Shown here piece by piece: positions 9,159 through 18,333 of a stretch of DNA of 64,000 bases (its first letter is position 1; each line of letters opens with the position of its first letter). Made by a program: the position numbers and the translations under genes. The stretch is from Balneola vulgaris DSM 17893 (GTDB lineage: Bacteria; Bacteroidota; Rhodothermia; Balneolales; Balneolaceae), in assembly GCF_000375465.1 (NCBI RefSeq), contig NZ_AQXH01000005.1:62001-126000 (forward strand), written 5' to 3'. The notes below the pieces were generated by a model. The model did no database searches. It saw only the letters and a program-made list of their open reading frames with translations, and was not told where the DNA came from.

Positions 9159-10505
9159 TTAGATAGCACTTTCCAATCTATCTATCAACTCTGGAATGAA
9201 TGATTCGTGCTCAGGCCGCATCAACACCGAACGAAGGATGGTAACCGACTCGTCATCGGCCTCAAAGTGAGGATGCTTTTTTAAAAATTGGCTAGCAGGC
9301 ACTTTGAATAAGGATAAATAAAAGCTTCTGTCTTCCATCCCTTTATCGAAAACTTGCTGTGCCGCCTTACTGATATCTGACAGCTTTTGAATACCACTTC
9401 CTTTTGGGAAATAAGCGATGATATCCAACTCTGGTTTCTGATAGGGTTCAAACTTCGTACTCTTTTGAAACAACTCATAGGCTTTTAATGCCGCTTTTCT
9501 ACACTGTGCCATGATTGGCCCAAATCCCTTATGCTCTTCTAAAGGGAAAAGTTGAATGGTAGTCCAAAGCGCCACGGCTGCAGCGCCCGCTCTTGAACAT
9601 TCTAAACTGATTTCACCAAGGTGTAAATCATCGGAGGTGAAATAGGTGTAAGGTGAGTCGTGCTTGTAATGGGTGCCCACCGCAGGATCTTTAAATAACA
9701 CACAGCCACATCCGTAGGGTTGCATGCCATGTTTATGAGGATCTACCACAATGCTGTCGGCTTCTTGCATCAGTTTCCATTGTGTTCCATCAATTAGATT
9801 GGAGTCTTTCAGCGTCCTAAAAAAACCACCGTAGGCCGAATCAATATGAATGCGAATATTATGCTCTCGAGCCCACGGGATAATCTGATTTAAAGGCTCT
9901 ACTTCTCCTAAACCTGTGGTTCCTAAAGTGACGACGATGGTTCCAATGGATTGCGCATCCACTCCGTCTAGCTCAAACTGCCCATCGTCATTTAATGGAA
10001 TTTTCACCCCTTCCACACCTAGAACACCACACATACGCTCATGGGTATAATGCGAATTGGATGAAAAGGCAATTTTCTTACCGGGGTTACACTCTCTTGC
10101 AATCCATAAAGCTTCAAGATTGGCGATGGTGCCACTTGCTGTAAGGTGCCCTAAATAACGGTCGCCATAACCGTAGAATTTGGCTAAGTCTGCAACCACT
10201 TCTTTTTCCATCTCAGAGGATGGAGGCCCACCGTCTAAAGCATGATTATTGGGGTTTATCATCATTGCGGTTGCATAGGCCGCCCATGTTAAGGGATGGG
10301 GGGGCTTCAACATTTGCCCCGCATAAATCGGATGATGAAAAGGGTAGTTACCTTCTAAACGATGAACAAGCTCATCAAAAACCCGTGTCTGATCTTCTTC
10401 AGAAACTTGAAGCGTGGAATCAACTTCCCACGCTCCGAATGATTCCTTCCATTTGTTCAGGCTTTCTTGCGCCCGAATGAGTGCTTGCTTAGCCTGATCA
10501 TTCAT
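9159..10505 (-). CDS. Group II PLP-dependent decarboxylase (amino-acid decarboxylase family)
   Basis: Predicted pyridoxal-phosphate enzyme that decarboxylates an amino acid; the substrate (glutamate, aspartate or an aromatic amino acid) cannot be told. Visible family features: LTASGTIANLEAL (phosphate contact, about 121-133), IHIDSAYGGFF with the ring-nitrogen aspartate D222, and DPHKHGMQPYGCG with the Schiff-base lysine K258. The length of 448 residues is typical. The upstream DUF3078 gene ends 10 bp before this start, and the DUF3667 gene follows after 5 bp, which suggests one operon. Confidence 0.85.
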   Translation of the reverse strand: MNDQAKQALIRAQESLNKWKESFGAWEVDSTLQVSEEDQTRVFDELVHRLEGNYPFHHPIYAGQMLKPPHPLTWAAYATAMMINPNNHALDGGPPSSEMEKEVVADLAKFYGYGDRYLGHLTASGTIANLEALWIARECNPGKKIAFSSNSHYTHERMCGVLGVEGVKIPLNDDGQFELDGVDAQSIGTIVVTLGTTGLGEVEPLNQIIPWAREHNIRIHIDSAYGGFFRTLKDSNLIDGTQWKLMQEADSIVVDPHKHGMQPYGCGCVLFKDPAVGTHYKHDSPYTYFTSDDLHLGEISLECSRAGAAAVALWTTIQLFPLEEHKGFGPIMAQCRKAALKAYELFQKSTKFEPYQKPELDIIAYFPKGSGIQKLSDISKAAQQVFDKGMEDRSFYLSLFKVPASQFLKKHPHFEADDESVTILRSVLMRPEHESFIPELIDRLESAI

Positions 10506-10515
10506 AGATTTAGTT

Positions 10516-11391
10516 TTAGTATAGGTTTACAGAAATACCTGCTGAAAGTACTTGTTTAACCTGAATCTCGCTTGAGAAATCATCATCATATCTCAACTCA
10601 AATTGAAAAGAAGCACTGATAAGAGAGTTAATTTGACCCACTAATTCATTGGCCCAAAAAACATCGGTAGAGCTTATAGGTTGATTCAAATTCGTAAAGG
10701 TATCTAAACTACTAGAGTATTTGATGTTCTCTGCAACTTGGCGCTGTAAAGTTATACCTGTTGTGATACCACCCTCAGAACGGAAGGTATCGCCTTGATC
10801 TAACCCATAGTTTGGTGCTAAATCACCATCTCGAATAAAGGTTTGCTTTAAAGCCACACCCGCTTCGAATTGTAGATTTGGGCTTGCGTTGTATTCCAAA
10901 CCAGCTCCTTCCGTTAAGTATGCCGGTGCAAAGAAATCAGATATCAATGAATCAGAACCCGCAAAGCCTTCCCCATACTTATAACCTTTTGCAAACTGAG
11001 TTCTCAATTGAACCGCACCGTAGGCCGCCACTTTACTGTCTTCTTCTAAATCATAGGTTCCTCTCATTCGAATCGATATCAAGTCATCCGTTTTACGAAT
11101 TCCTTCGCCCTCCACTTTAGATTGGCCGTATCTGAGGTTGGTACGGAAACCAAAAGTAAATTGGTCTTTGCGGTACATTTTTGTGAAAACGGTAGAAGCA
11201 GTACCACTTAGTGTGCTTACACCACCTTCCGACCAGTTGTCGTATGAGGCTTGTGAACCATTTAAGTTCGCCACCCACGTTTGGGTCCAGCCTTCTAGGG
11301 TATCTGGTACTACAATAGTTTGTGCTTTTAATGTGTTGGAAGAAATGAGAATCGCTACTACTAAGAGTGCAAGTTTAGAAATCGATTTCAT
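10516..11391 (-). CDS. DUF3078 outer-membrane beta-barrel protein
   Basis: Residues 1-23 are a signal peptide ending LKAQ. The rest has the DUF3078 opening pattern (a WTQTWVANLNGSQASYDNWSEGG-like stretch, split here by the Trp-rich motif) followed by alternating beta-strands to a C-terminal aromatic residue (VNLY end), as expected of an outer-membrane barrel. No enzymatic motif is visible. The family is restricted largely to Bacteroidota-like bacteria and its role is unknown. Confidence 0.85.
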   Translation of the reverse strand: MKSISKLALLVVAILISSNTLKAQTIVVPDTLEGWTQTWVANLNGSQASYDNWSEGGVSTLSGTASTVFTKMYRKDQFTFGFRTNLRYGQSKVEGEGIRKTDDLISIRMRGTYDLEEDSKVAAYGAVQLRTQFAKGYKYGEGFAGSDSLISDFFAPAYLTEGAGLEYNASPNLQFEAGVALKQTFIRDGDLAPNYGLDQGDTFRSEGGITTGITLQRQVAENIKYSSSLDTFTNLNQPISSTDVFWANELVGQINSLISASFQFELRYDDDFSSEIQVKQVLSAGISVNLY

Positions 11392-11427
11392 GATGAGAAT
11401 AAATGCTATGAGTTAAATCTTTATTAA

Positions 11428-11925
11428 TTAGTTGTTTTTAAAAAGAACTACCTGCTCTAATCGTTCCGATTGAAGCATAACTTCAATATGTTCTCCAAAT
11501 TTGGTAGGAATATTCATACCCGTCAGATTAGATTGAATAGGATACGCACGATGCCCCCGGTCTACCAATGTAAGCACTTCAACTTTGGAAGGATTTCCTG
11601 TACTTATGATAGCAGAAACTGCTTCAAACATGGTTTTCCCTGAAAATATCACATCATCGATGATCAGTACCCTTTTCTCGGTGCACACCGGTAGCGGCTT
11701 ATTATGCGTTAAGTTCTTAACATCATATTTATGCACTTGAAGGCTTTTAGTTCCCAAAATCTCATGTAGTGCATCCACCAACATATTGGCCGTTGCATAT
11801 CCTCGTTCATTAAGCCCAACAATAATGAGCTCGTCTTCCCCTAAGTTTTCCCAAACTTGTATAGCCAAACGTTTGATTGAGCGTTGAATTCGCTCTTTAT
11901 CCATAAGTATAATTTGCCGTTGCAT
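11428..11925 (-). CDS. PyrR-like phosphoribosyltransferase
   Basis: Type I phosphoribosyltransferase of about 165 residues. The PRPP-binding loop is VLIIDDVIFSGKT. The segment TLVDRGHRAYPIQ followed by GMNIPTKF strongly resembles PyrR, the uracil phosphoribosyltransferase/pyrimidine attenuation regulator. No pyrimidine operon is adjacent, so an RNA-binding regulatory role is not shown. The frame stays open upstream to 12030, but those residues do not look like the family; the ATG at 11925 (MQRQIILM) gives the expected N-terminus. It diverges from the YtxH gene. Confidence 0.8.
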   Translation of the reverse strand: MQRQIILMDKERIQRSIKRLAIQVWENLGEDELIIVGLNERGYATANMLVDALHEILGTKSLQVHKYDVKNLTHNKPLPVCTEKRVLIIDDVIFSGKTMFEAVSAIISTGNPSKVEVLTLVDRGHRAYPIQSNLTGMNIPTKFGEHIEVMLQSERLEQVVLFKNN

Positions 11926-12038
11926 ATCCGCTCCATTAAATTCATGGGAAGGTAACAAATTAATACTGTTGCATGCGAAACTTATAAACATATACTCGTT
12001 ATAATTCGCTAACTTTACAGTGTTAACCAAAGTAATTT

Positions 12039-12044
12039 AGGAGG
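12039..12044 (+). promoter_or_regulatory. Perfect Shine-Dalgarno AGGAGG before the YtxH gene
   Basis: AGGAGG lies 5 bp before the ATG at 12050. This is notable because most genes in the window have no recognisable Shine-Dalgarno, as usual in Bacteroidota-like organisms. A TAACTTTA at 12010-12017 resembles a -7 box with a changed last base. Confidence 0.7.
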
Positions 12045-12049
12045 TTACT

Positions 12050-12349
12050 ATGTCGAAAGGATCCCAAACCTTATTAACCGGATTAGTAGCATTTGCTGGT
12101 GGCGTTATAGCAGGTTTACTTCTCACCCCAAAATCAGGCCGTGAAAACAGACAATGGCTTCACGATCAATCTGAAGACGCTAAAGAATGGCTGGAAGGCA
12201 AAAGCCATCGATTACTCGAAGAAGGGGAAAAGAAGATTGAGCAAGTATCACGCAACCTCAAAAAAAGCGTGAAAGAAAATCTTCCCGATTTATACGAAGC
12301 TACTGAAACGCTACACCTTGACGAGGAAGAGTTAGAACAAAATGTCTAA
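12050..12349 (+). CDS. YtxH domain-containing small protein
   Basis: 99 residues. One hydrophobic helix at about 7-27 (LLTGLVAFAGGVIAGLLLTPKSG) carries the glycine-rich signature and the TPKSGRE end typical of YtxH proteins, followed by a long charged helix rich in Glu and Lys. YtxH-type proteins are small membrane-anchored stress proteins of unclear function. It overlaps the next gene by 8 bp, so the two are translationally coupled. Confidence 0.82.
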   Translation: MSKGSQTLLTGLVAFAGGVIAGLLLTPKSGRENRQWLHDQSEDAKEWLEGKSHRLLEEGEKKIEQVSRNLKKSVKENLPDLYEATETLHLDEEELEQNV

Positions 12350-13505
12350 AGCGGGGTTCACATATCCAGAGTATATACTCCAATGGATATGGAACCACGG
12401 TTTTTTCAATACTCAATACTTAACATCCATTTGTGGAAAGAGTATCGAGGTTCTATCTCCAGGTGTATTAAATCATTCTGATGGTCCCGATTTCCTTGCG
12501 GCCACCATTCGTATTGATGGTATTTCTTGGCATGGCTCAATTGAAGTGCATACCGAAGCTAAATATTGGCAACAGCATGGGCATCACACCAATCCATCTT
12601 ACAACAACGTCATTCTACATGTAGTAGCAAGTGATGAATACACCCCTGCTATCACACAATCGGGAGAAGAGTTAATCACCCTCAACCTTCTGCCACATCT
12701 ATCGAATTCGCTTCACACTTTTACAGAAGAGTTCAATCAACGCTCAACATTTCCCTGCAGTAGCAATCTGAAATACCTAAATGCAGAGGTGCTTGCCAAA
12801 CAAATTGACAAAGCCCATACCGAGTACTTAGAAAAGAAAGTGAAGGATGTGCTACGTTTCTATGATCCTCAACTATTACCGTCGGAAGCTTGGAAGTATG
12901 CGTTAATTCGGGCATTATTTGATGGCTTTGGTATATCCCACAATCGTGAAGCTATGGAAGAAGTAGGCAGGCACGCACTGCATCTTTCTCAAGAAGGGCA
13001 TTCAGGTAGCACCCTCGAAGAGAAGGTGTTGCACTTTGCTTTTGAAAGCGAACCAGCTATTAACTGGAACAGGAAAGGATTGAGGCCGGCTGCTTACCCA
13101 GAAAAACGCATTCCTTTGGCACTACAATTTATGCAGGCCATTTTGAACGCACCCTTCCATACTTTTTTACACGCCGATGCCATTCTACTCTGGAATGAGT
13201 GGGCAAAAAGCTTGGGCGTACATCAACGTGCACAAATAAAAATCTTATTTGCCACCGTGTATCTGCCAGCACTGTATGCACTCGCATCCATCTTGCATAT
13301 TCACTCTCTGCGAACAGAAGTTTTGGCCACTTGGAACAATTATCAGGCTCCGATCTCAAAATCTTTATACAAAAAACTGAGTGCATCGCTTCCAGAATTC
13401 AAAATTCATGGCAGAAAATTGGGCGCAGTGCACCAAATAAAGCATTACTGTAATCAGAAAAGATGTATGGAGTGTTTTGTACTAAAAAAAGTAATTCAGT
13501 CTTGA
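12342..13505 (+). CDS. DUF2851 family protein
   Basis: 387 residues, soluble, function unknown. The DUF2851 signature is clear near the N-terminus: HSDGPDFLAATIRIDG followed by WHGSIEVHTEAKYW and NNVILHVV. The C-terminus ends with CNQKRCMECFVL, a cysteine cluster usual in the family. It overlaps YtxH by 8 bp. The stop codon lies inside the presumed -33 element of the tRNA-Gln promoter. Confidence 0.85.
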   Translation: MSKAGFTYPEYILQWIWNHGFFNTQYLTSICGKSIEVLSPGVLNHSDGPDFLAATIRIDGISWHGSIEVHTEAKYWQQHGHHTNPSYNNVILHVVASDEYTPAITQSGEELITLNLLPHLSNSLHTFTEEFNQRSTFPCSSNLKYLNAEVLAKQIDKAHTEYLEKKVKDVLRFYDPQLLPSEAWKYALIRALFDGFGISHNREAMEEVGRHALHLSQEGHSGSTLEEKVLHFAFESEPAINWNRKGLRPAAYPEKRIPLALQFMQAILNAPFHTFLHADAILLWNEWAKSLGVHQRAQIKILFATVYLPALYALASILHIHSLRTEVLATWNNYQAPISKSLYKKLSASLPEFKIHGRKLGAVHQIKHYCNQKRCMECFVLKKVIQS

Positions 13506-13532
13506 CTGCTTTTCGATCTCTTTCTATCTTTG
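13502..13532 (+). promoter_or_regulatory. Bacteroidota-type promoter of tRNA-Gln
   Basis: TTG at 13502-13504 and TATCTTTG at 13525-13532 are separated by 20 bp, which fits the -33/-7 architecture (TTTG, about 19-21 bp, TAnnTTTG) of Bacteroidota sigma-70 promoters. Transcription would start about 20 bp before the tRNA. This is the best promoter in the window. Confidence 0.6.
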
Positions 13533-13556
13533 GGGTCTGTCGAGCAAGGCAGTAAT

Positions 13557-13627
13557 TGCCCGGTCGTCTAATGGCAGGACACCTGGTTTTGGTCCAGTAT
13601 GTGGGGGTTCGAGTCCTCCCCGGGCAA
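13557..13627 (+). tRNA. tRNA-Gln (anticodon TTG)
   Basis: Cloverleaf by eye: acceptor stem TGCCCGG pairing with CCGGGCA plus discriminator A; T-stem GGGGG/CCTCC with loop TTCGAGT; anticodon stem closing the loop TTTTGGT, giving anticodon TTG (reads CAA/CAG). One mismatch at the base of the anticodon stem is tolerated. The 3' CCA is not encoded. Flanked by a promoter and a terminator, so it is a single-gene transcription unit. Confidence 0.95.
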
Positions 13628-13637
13628 CTTGACACTC

Positions 13638-13670
13638 AAAAGGATGACTAAGGAGCCATCCTTTTGTTTT
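13638..13670 (+). terminator. Terminator after tRNA-Gln
   Basis: AAAAGGATG pairs with CATCCTTTT, followed by GTTTT on the plus strand. It lies 10 bp behind the tRNA. Confidence 0.8.
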
Positions 13671-13705
13671 ATGTAATCCTGAATATTCAGTGCTAGCAAA
13701 TTAAT

Positions 13706-14638
13706 TTGGATACTCCTCTCGCAATATTTTCCGGTCGCAGCAATCCCGCTCTATCTAGAGCTATAGCTGAAGCCTACGGAACCGAACTAGGTGAAGTAAC
13801 TATCAAAGAATTCTCTGATGGTGAGCTTTACGTAAAGTTCGAACAAAGCATCCGTGGCGAAGACATTTTCATCATCCAGTCAACCCCTCCTCCGGGAGAT
13901 AACATCATGGAACTTCTATTGATGTTGGATGCTGCTAAAAGAGCTTCAGTTAAAAGGGTAACGGCAGTAATCCCATACTTTGGGTATGCTCGCCAAGATC
14001 GAAAAGACCAACCTCGAGTATCTATAGGCTCCAAACTCATGGCAAATCTCCTGGTTCAAGCCGGGGCCGATCGTGTTTTGACCATGGATTTACACGCAGC
14101 ACAGATTCAAGGATTTTTTGATATCCCGCTAGATCATTTATATGCTAGTAGGGCTTTCATCGAACATTTTAAATCCAACCCCATCGAGAATCTTGTTGTG
14201 GTAGCACCTGATGTGGGTAGCCTCAAAACATCTCGCGCATATTCTAAGAAACTCGGCACTAGCTTAGCGTTTATCGATAAACGACGCCCGAAAGCGAATG
14301 AGTCGGAAGTGATGAATATCATTGGGGATGTGGAAGGAAAGAATGTGTTAATAGTTGATGACTTAATTGACACCGCTGGTACATTAACGAATGCAGCATC
14401 CGCTATGAAAGAACGCGGAGCATTGAATATAACTGCAATTTGTACGCACCCGATACTCTCGGGACCAGCATACCAACGAATCGAAGATTCACCCATTGAT
14501 GAAGTATTAGTTACGGATACGGTTTCACTACGCCAACCTTCTGATAAGATTAAGGTTTTAAGTGTAGCGAATATTTTTGCGGAAGCAATTCAACGTATTC
14601 ATACCAACGATACGATCAGTGCTCTGTTTGATAATTAA
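13706..14638 (+). CDS. prs: Ribose-phosphate pyrophosphokinase
   Basis: Makes PRPP from ribose-5-phosphate and ATP for nucleotide, histidine and tryptophan synthesis. The 310-residue length and all class I motifs fit: IFSGRSNPALS at the N-terminus, IPYFGYARQDRK, MDLHAAQIQGFF, and the PRPP loop VLIVDDLIDTAGT. The start is TTG at 13706, giving the usual distance to the first strand. It begins the plus-strand run prs-rplY-pth-hppA with gaps of 18, 42 and 35 bp; prs next to rplY and pth is a common bacterial arrangement. Confidence 0.96.
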   Translation: MDTPLAIFSGRSNPALSRAIAEAYGTELGEVTIKEFSDGELYVKFEQSIRGEDIFIIQSTPPPGDNIMELLLMLDAAKRASVKRVTAVIPYFGYARQDRKDQPRVSIGSKLMANLLVQAGADRVLTMDLHAAQIQGFFDIPLDHLYASRAFIEHFKSNPIENLVVVAPDVGSLKTSRAYSKKLGTSLAFIDKRRPKANESEVMNIIGDVEGKNVLIVDDLIDTAGTLTNAASAMKERGALNITAICTHPILSGPAYQRIEDSPIDEVLVTDTVSLRQPSDKIKVLSVANIFAEAIQRIHTNDTISALFDN

Positions 14639-14656
14639 TGAATAAGTAAATCCAAA

Positions 14657-15334
14657 ATGGCAAAAGCTGAATTTAGAACAATGGAAGGCACGCCTCGCGA
14701 GCTTAGCAAAAAAGCTAATCGTGAGCTGAGAAATGCAAAAAGAGTTCCTTCTGTATTGTACGGCCCTGAAGTAGAAGAAAACATCCACTTCTCTGTTGAT
14801 GAATTAGAATTAGAACGCACACTACGTTCACAGGAAACCAAACTAATCGAACTTACTGTAGAAGGTAAGGTTTACAAAACGCTTCTAAAGCGTGTTGAAT
14901 TCGATCCAGTTTCAGATCGCCCTGTGCACGCAGATTTCTACGTACTTTCTAACAACCATAAAGTTACTCTACGTATTCCTGTTCGTTTAACAGGTAATGC
15001 ACGTGGTGTTGTTGAATCTGGTGGACGTTTGTTCCAACCAATGAAAGTTGTACGTATCCGCGTATTGCCTGAGTTCATCCCATCTGAGTTTGTGGTAGAT
15101 ATTTCTCCACTTAAAGTAGGTGCTTCATTCCACGTAGGCGAATTAGACCTTGATGGAATCAACCCAATTGATGCTTTAGGCAGAACAATTGTAACTATTC
15201 GTCCACCTAAAGGTGCTGGCTTCCTTGAAAGTCTTGAAGCTGATACTGGTGATGACGAAGAAGCAGGCGACGACGCTGAAGCAACAGCTGAAGGCGAAGA
15301 AAGCGCAGAAGATACTGAAGCAACTGAAGAATAA
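14657..15334 (+). CDS. rplY: Large-subunit ribosomal protein bL25, long Ctc form
   Basis: Binds 5S rRNA in the 50S subunit. Residues 1-95 form the L25 domain (KRVPSVLYGP, then VEFDPVSDRPVHADFY) and residues 95-190 the Ctc/TL5 C-terminal beta-domain (IPVRLTGNARGV, VDISPLKVG). The last 30 residues are a low-complexity Glu/Ala/Asp tail, likely disordered and common in this group. It lies between prs and pth, as in many bacteria. Confidence 0.95.
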   Translation: MAKAEFRTMEGTPRELSKKANRELRNAKRVPSVLYGPEVEENIHFSVDELELERTLRSQETKLIELTVEGKVYKTLLKRVEFDPVSDRPVHADFYVLSNNHKVTLRIPVRLTGNARGVVESGGRLFQPMKVVRIRVLPEFIPSEFVVDISPLKVGASFHVGELDLDGINPIDALGRTIVTIRPPKGAGFLESLEADTGDDEEAGDDAEATAEGEESAEDTEATEE

Positions 15335-15376
15335 TCAGAGCCTCTTGGCGAGGCCTCGTATTAATAATATCCCCTT

Positions 15377-15934
15377 ATGTCCATAATTGTTGGATTAGGA
15401 AATATTGGTTCAGAATACGACAACACTCGTCATAACATAGGTTTTGATATTGTTGACAGCATAGCTGAAACACTTTCTATTACATTCGGCCCTGGTGGAG
15501 GGCCGTTTGTGGTTGCAGAAGGTCGGTATAAAGGCCGAAAAGTTGTACTCGCTAAACCCACTACGTTCATGAATCGAAGTGGAACCGCAGTGAAAAAACT
15601 ACTCGCCAAATATAATACCGACAAAAAAGATTGCCTGGTCGTTTACGACGATCTTAACCTAGCGGTAGGTACTAACCGAATGAAAGCCCGGGGTAGTGCA
15701 GGTGGTCATAATGGGATTAAAGATATCATCGAACGATTGGGAAGCGATGACTTCCCTCGTTTACGCTTTGGTATCGGAGATGACTTCAAAAGAGGGAGAC
15801 AAGTCGACTTTGTACTGTCGCCATTCGATGAAGATGAAATTGACGAAGTAAAAAAGGCAATCAAACATGCCCACGATGCAGCACTTTCGTTTGCAACCGT
15901 GGGTATCGAGAGAACCATGAACTACTTCAACTGA
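15377..15934 (+). CDS. pth: Peptidyl-tRNA hydrolase
   Basis: Releases stalled peptidyl-tRNA. The 185-residue product has the complete family set: VGLGNIGSEYDNTRHNIGF with the catalytic histidine (H21), KPTTFMNRSG, VYDDLNLAVG and GSAGGHNGIK. It lies in the prs-rplY-pth run. Confidence 0.96.
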   Translation: MSIIVGLGNIGSEYDNTRHNIGFDIVDSIAETLSITFGPGGGPFVVAEGRYKGRKVVLAKPTTFMNRSGTAVKKLLAKYNTDKKDCLVVYDDLNLAVGTNRMKARGSAGGHNGIKDIIERLGSDDFPRLRFGIGDDFKRGRQVDFVLSPFDEDEIDEVKKAIKHAHDAALSFATVGIERTMNYFN

Positions 15935-15969
15935 CTTTTATAAAATCATAAACTAACGAAAAGAGAATT

Positions 15970-18180
15970 ATGCAAAACATAATCTATTTCTCCATTGCGG
16001 CTGGGATTATCGCCCTACTTTATACCGCATTAAAATCTTCTTGGGTTACTAAACAAGAAGTGGGTACAGAACGAATGGGACGTATTGCCGACAGTATTGC
16101 TAGCGGTGCTATGGCTTTCTTAAAAGCTGAATACAAAGTTCTTTCTATTTTTGTACTTGTTGTAGCCGTTATCTTAGCAGTTAGCGCTAATCCTGAAACT
16201 AGTAGCTGGATGGTTGCTATTTCATTTATTGTAGGTGCTATTTGTTCTGGCTTAGCTGGTTTCATTGGTATGAAAGTAGCTACAAAAGCAAACGTACGTA
16301 CTACTAACGCAGCTCGCGAAAGCCTTGGTAAAGGTCTTGAAGTTGCTTTTGCTGGTGGTTCTGTAATGGGACTTGGCGTAGTAGGTTTAGGTGTACTGGG
16401 TCTTACTACTCTATTCTGGATCTTCTCTAGCTTATTTGGCATTGATGGCCCAGACGCGGTAAACAAAGTACTCGCTATTGTAACTGGATTCTCTTTTGGT
16501 GCATCTTCAATCGCATTATTTGCACGTGTAGGTGGTGGTATTTACACCAAAGCGGCGGATGTTGGAGCTGACCTTGTAGGTAAAGTTGAAGCAGGTATTC
16601 CTGAAGATCACCCATTAAACCCTGCTACTATTGCAGATAACGTGGGCGATAACGTAGGTGACGTTGCTGGTATGGGTGCCGATTTATTCGAATCTTATGT
16701 TGGCTCTATCATCGGTACTATGGTACTTGGTGCTGCTTTCATGACTACAACCACTTGGGTTGATAATTTTGACGGCCTTTCAGCAGTATTACTTCCTTTA
16801 GTACTTGCAGGTACAGGTATCCTTACTTCTATTCTAGGTACATTCTTCGTACGTGTTAAAGAAGGTGGCGATCCTCAAAAAGCATTAAACCTTGGTGAGT
16901 TCTTATCAGCTGGTGTTATGCTTGTAGCTTCTTACTTCCTTATTACTTGGATGCTTCCTGAAACTTGGACATTCAACGGTATCGAGTACACTAGCATGGG
17001 CGTTTTCTGGGCTACGATCTTTGGTTTAGCTTCAGGTCTTTTAATCGGTCTTGTAACCGAGCACTACACAGGTACAGGTACAAAGCCTGTTCTTTCTATT
17101 GTTAAGCAATCTGTAACAGGTGCTGCAACAAACATCATTGCTGGTTTAGGGGTAGGTATGATTTCTACGGCTATTCCTATCATCATTATTGCGATTGCAA
17201 TTATTGGTGCATACAGCTTTGCTGGCCTTTACGGTATTGCAATTGCTGCGGTAGGTATGCTTGCAAACACAGGTATTCAGTTAGCAGTTGATGCTTACGG
17301 TCCTGTTTCTGATAACGCGGGTGGTATTGCTGAGATGGCTGAATTACCAAGCGAAGTACGTGAGCGTACTGATAAATTAGATGCTGTGGGTAACACAACT
17401 GCAGCAATCGGTAAAGGTTTTGCGATCGGTTCTGCAGCTTTAACAGCTCTTGCACTATTCGCTGCTTTCGTAACTGCATACAACGCAACGCACGAAGTGA
17501 ACCTTCCTGGTATTGACGTTACAGCTCCATCTGTAATGGCTGCTCTTTTTGTAGGAGCTATGCTTCCTTTCTTATTCTCTGCTCTTTCAATGCAGGCTGT
17601 AGGCCGTGCTGCAATGAGCATGATCGAAGAAGTACGCCGTCAGTTTAAAGATATTCCTGAATTACGCGCTGCTCTTGACGTAATGAACAAGAATGGCGAA
17701 ATAGAGTACGCAGAATGGACTGACGAAGACAAAGCTACTTTTGATGCCGCTGATGGAAAAGCTGAATACGAGAAGTGTGTGGCTATTTCTACTACTGCTT
17801 CTATCCGTGAGATGGTTCTTCCAGGCTTACTAGCTGTAATTGTTCCTGTTCTCTTTGGTTTCGTTCCTGGCTTTATCAGCGACGACCCTACCTTAGGAGC
17901 ACAGATGCTTGGTGGTCTTCTTGCTGGTGTAACTTCAGCTGGTGTTCTTATGGCACTTTTCCAGAGTAATGCTGGTGGTGCATGGGATAACGCTAAGAAG
18001 ATGATTGAAGAAGGCGTAACCATCGATGGTGTTGAGTACGGTAAAGGTTCTGAGCCGCACAAAGCAGGTGTTGTTGGTGATACTGTAGGTGATCCATTCA
18101 AAGATACTTCTGGACCATCTCTAAACATCTTATTAAAACTAATGTCGGTTGTAGCTCTAGTTATCGCAACTATGATCTAA
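15970..18180 (+). CDS. hppA: Membrane-bound K+-dependent pyrophosphatase (ion pump)
   Basis: Couples pyrophosphate hydrolysis to pumping of H+ or Na+ across the inner membrane. It has 736 residues and about 16 hydrophobic helices. The pyrophosphate/Mg2+ site [12 protein letters not shown] starts at residue 223, and the C-terminal acidic motif [15 protein letters not shown] is intact. In [10 protein letters not shown], alanine at 478 and glycine at 481 occupy the positions that carry Lys and Thr in K+-independent enzymes, so it should be K+-dependent. Whether it pumps H+ or Na+ cannot be read by eye. It is 35 bp behind pth and ends at a strong terminator. Confidence 0.95.
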   Translation: MQNIIYFSIAAGIIALLYTALKSSWVTKQEVGTERMGRIADSIASGAMAFLKAEYKVLSIFVLVVAVILAVSANPETSSWMVAISFIVGAICSGLAGFIGMKVATKANVRTTNAARESLGKGLEVAFAGGSVMGLGVVGLGVLGLTTLFWIFSSLFGIDGPDAVNKVLAIVTGFSFGASSIALFARVGGGIYTKAADVGADLVGKVEAGIPEDHPLNPATIADNVGDNVGDVAGMGADLFESYVGSIIGTMVLGAAFMTTTTWVDNFDGLSAVLLPLVLAGTGILTSILGTFFVRVKEGGDPQKALNLGEFLSAGVMLVASYFLITWMLPETWTFNGIEYTSMGVFWATIFGLASGLLIGLVTEHYTGTGTKPVLSIVKQSVTGAATNIIAGLGVGMISTAIPIIIIAIAIIGAYSFAGLYGIAIAAVGMLANTGIQLAVDAYGPVSDNAGGIAEMAELPSEVRERTDKLDAVGNTTAAIGKGFAIGSAALTALALFAAFVTAYNATHEVNLPGIDVTAPSVMAALFVGAMLPFLFSALSMQAVGRAAMSMIEEVRRQFKDIPELRAALDVMNKNGEIEYAEWTDEDKATFDAADGKAEYEKCVAISTTASIREMVLPGLLAVIVPVLFGFVPGFISDDPTLGAQMLGGLLAGVTSAGVLMALFQSNAGGAWDNAKKMIEEGVTIDGVEYGKGSEPHKAGVVGDTVGDPFKDTSGPSLNILLKLMSVVALVIATMI

Positions 18181-18198
18181 TCTGATTTAGTAGATTTT

Positions 18199-18237
18199 AA
18201 TCCCACTCATGAATCATCGTGAGTGGGATTTTTTTTG
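18199..18237 (+). terminator. Terminator after hppA
   Basis: An 11-bp perfect stem AATCCCACTCA/TGAGTGGGATT with a 10-nt loop is followed by a T-run on the plus strand. It closes the prs-rplY-pth-hppA run. Confidence 0.92.
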
Positions 18238-18253
18238 ACTACTAAACAATGCG

Positions 18254-18261
18254 TACCTTTG
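18254..18261 (+). promoter_or_regulatory. Candidate -7 box (TACCTTTG)
   Basis: TACCTTTG matches TAnnTTTG and lies 72 bp before the gene at 18334, just behind the hppA terminator. A TTTG at 18234-18237 is present, but its 16-bp spacing is shorter than usual. Confidence 0.4.
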
Positions 18262-18333
18262 CGCATAATCAATTATCAGGTTCACCCATAACCTGACATT
18301 TATTACACTGAATTACTTTCAAAACTTGTTCGT

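Noticed and set aside
15337-15355. GCCTC/GAGGC hairpin between rplY and pth
   Set aside because: Short stem without a T-run in the middle of an apparent operon; not a terminator.
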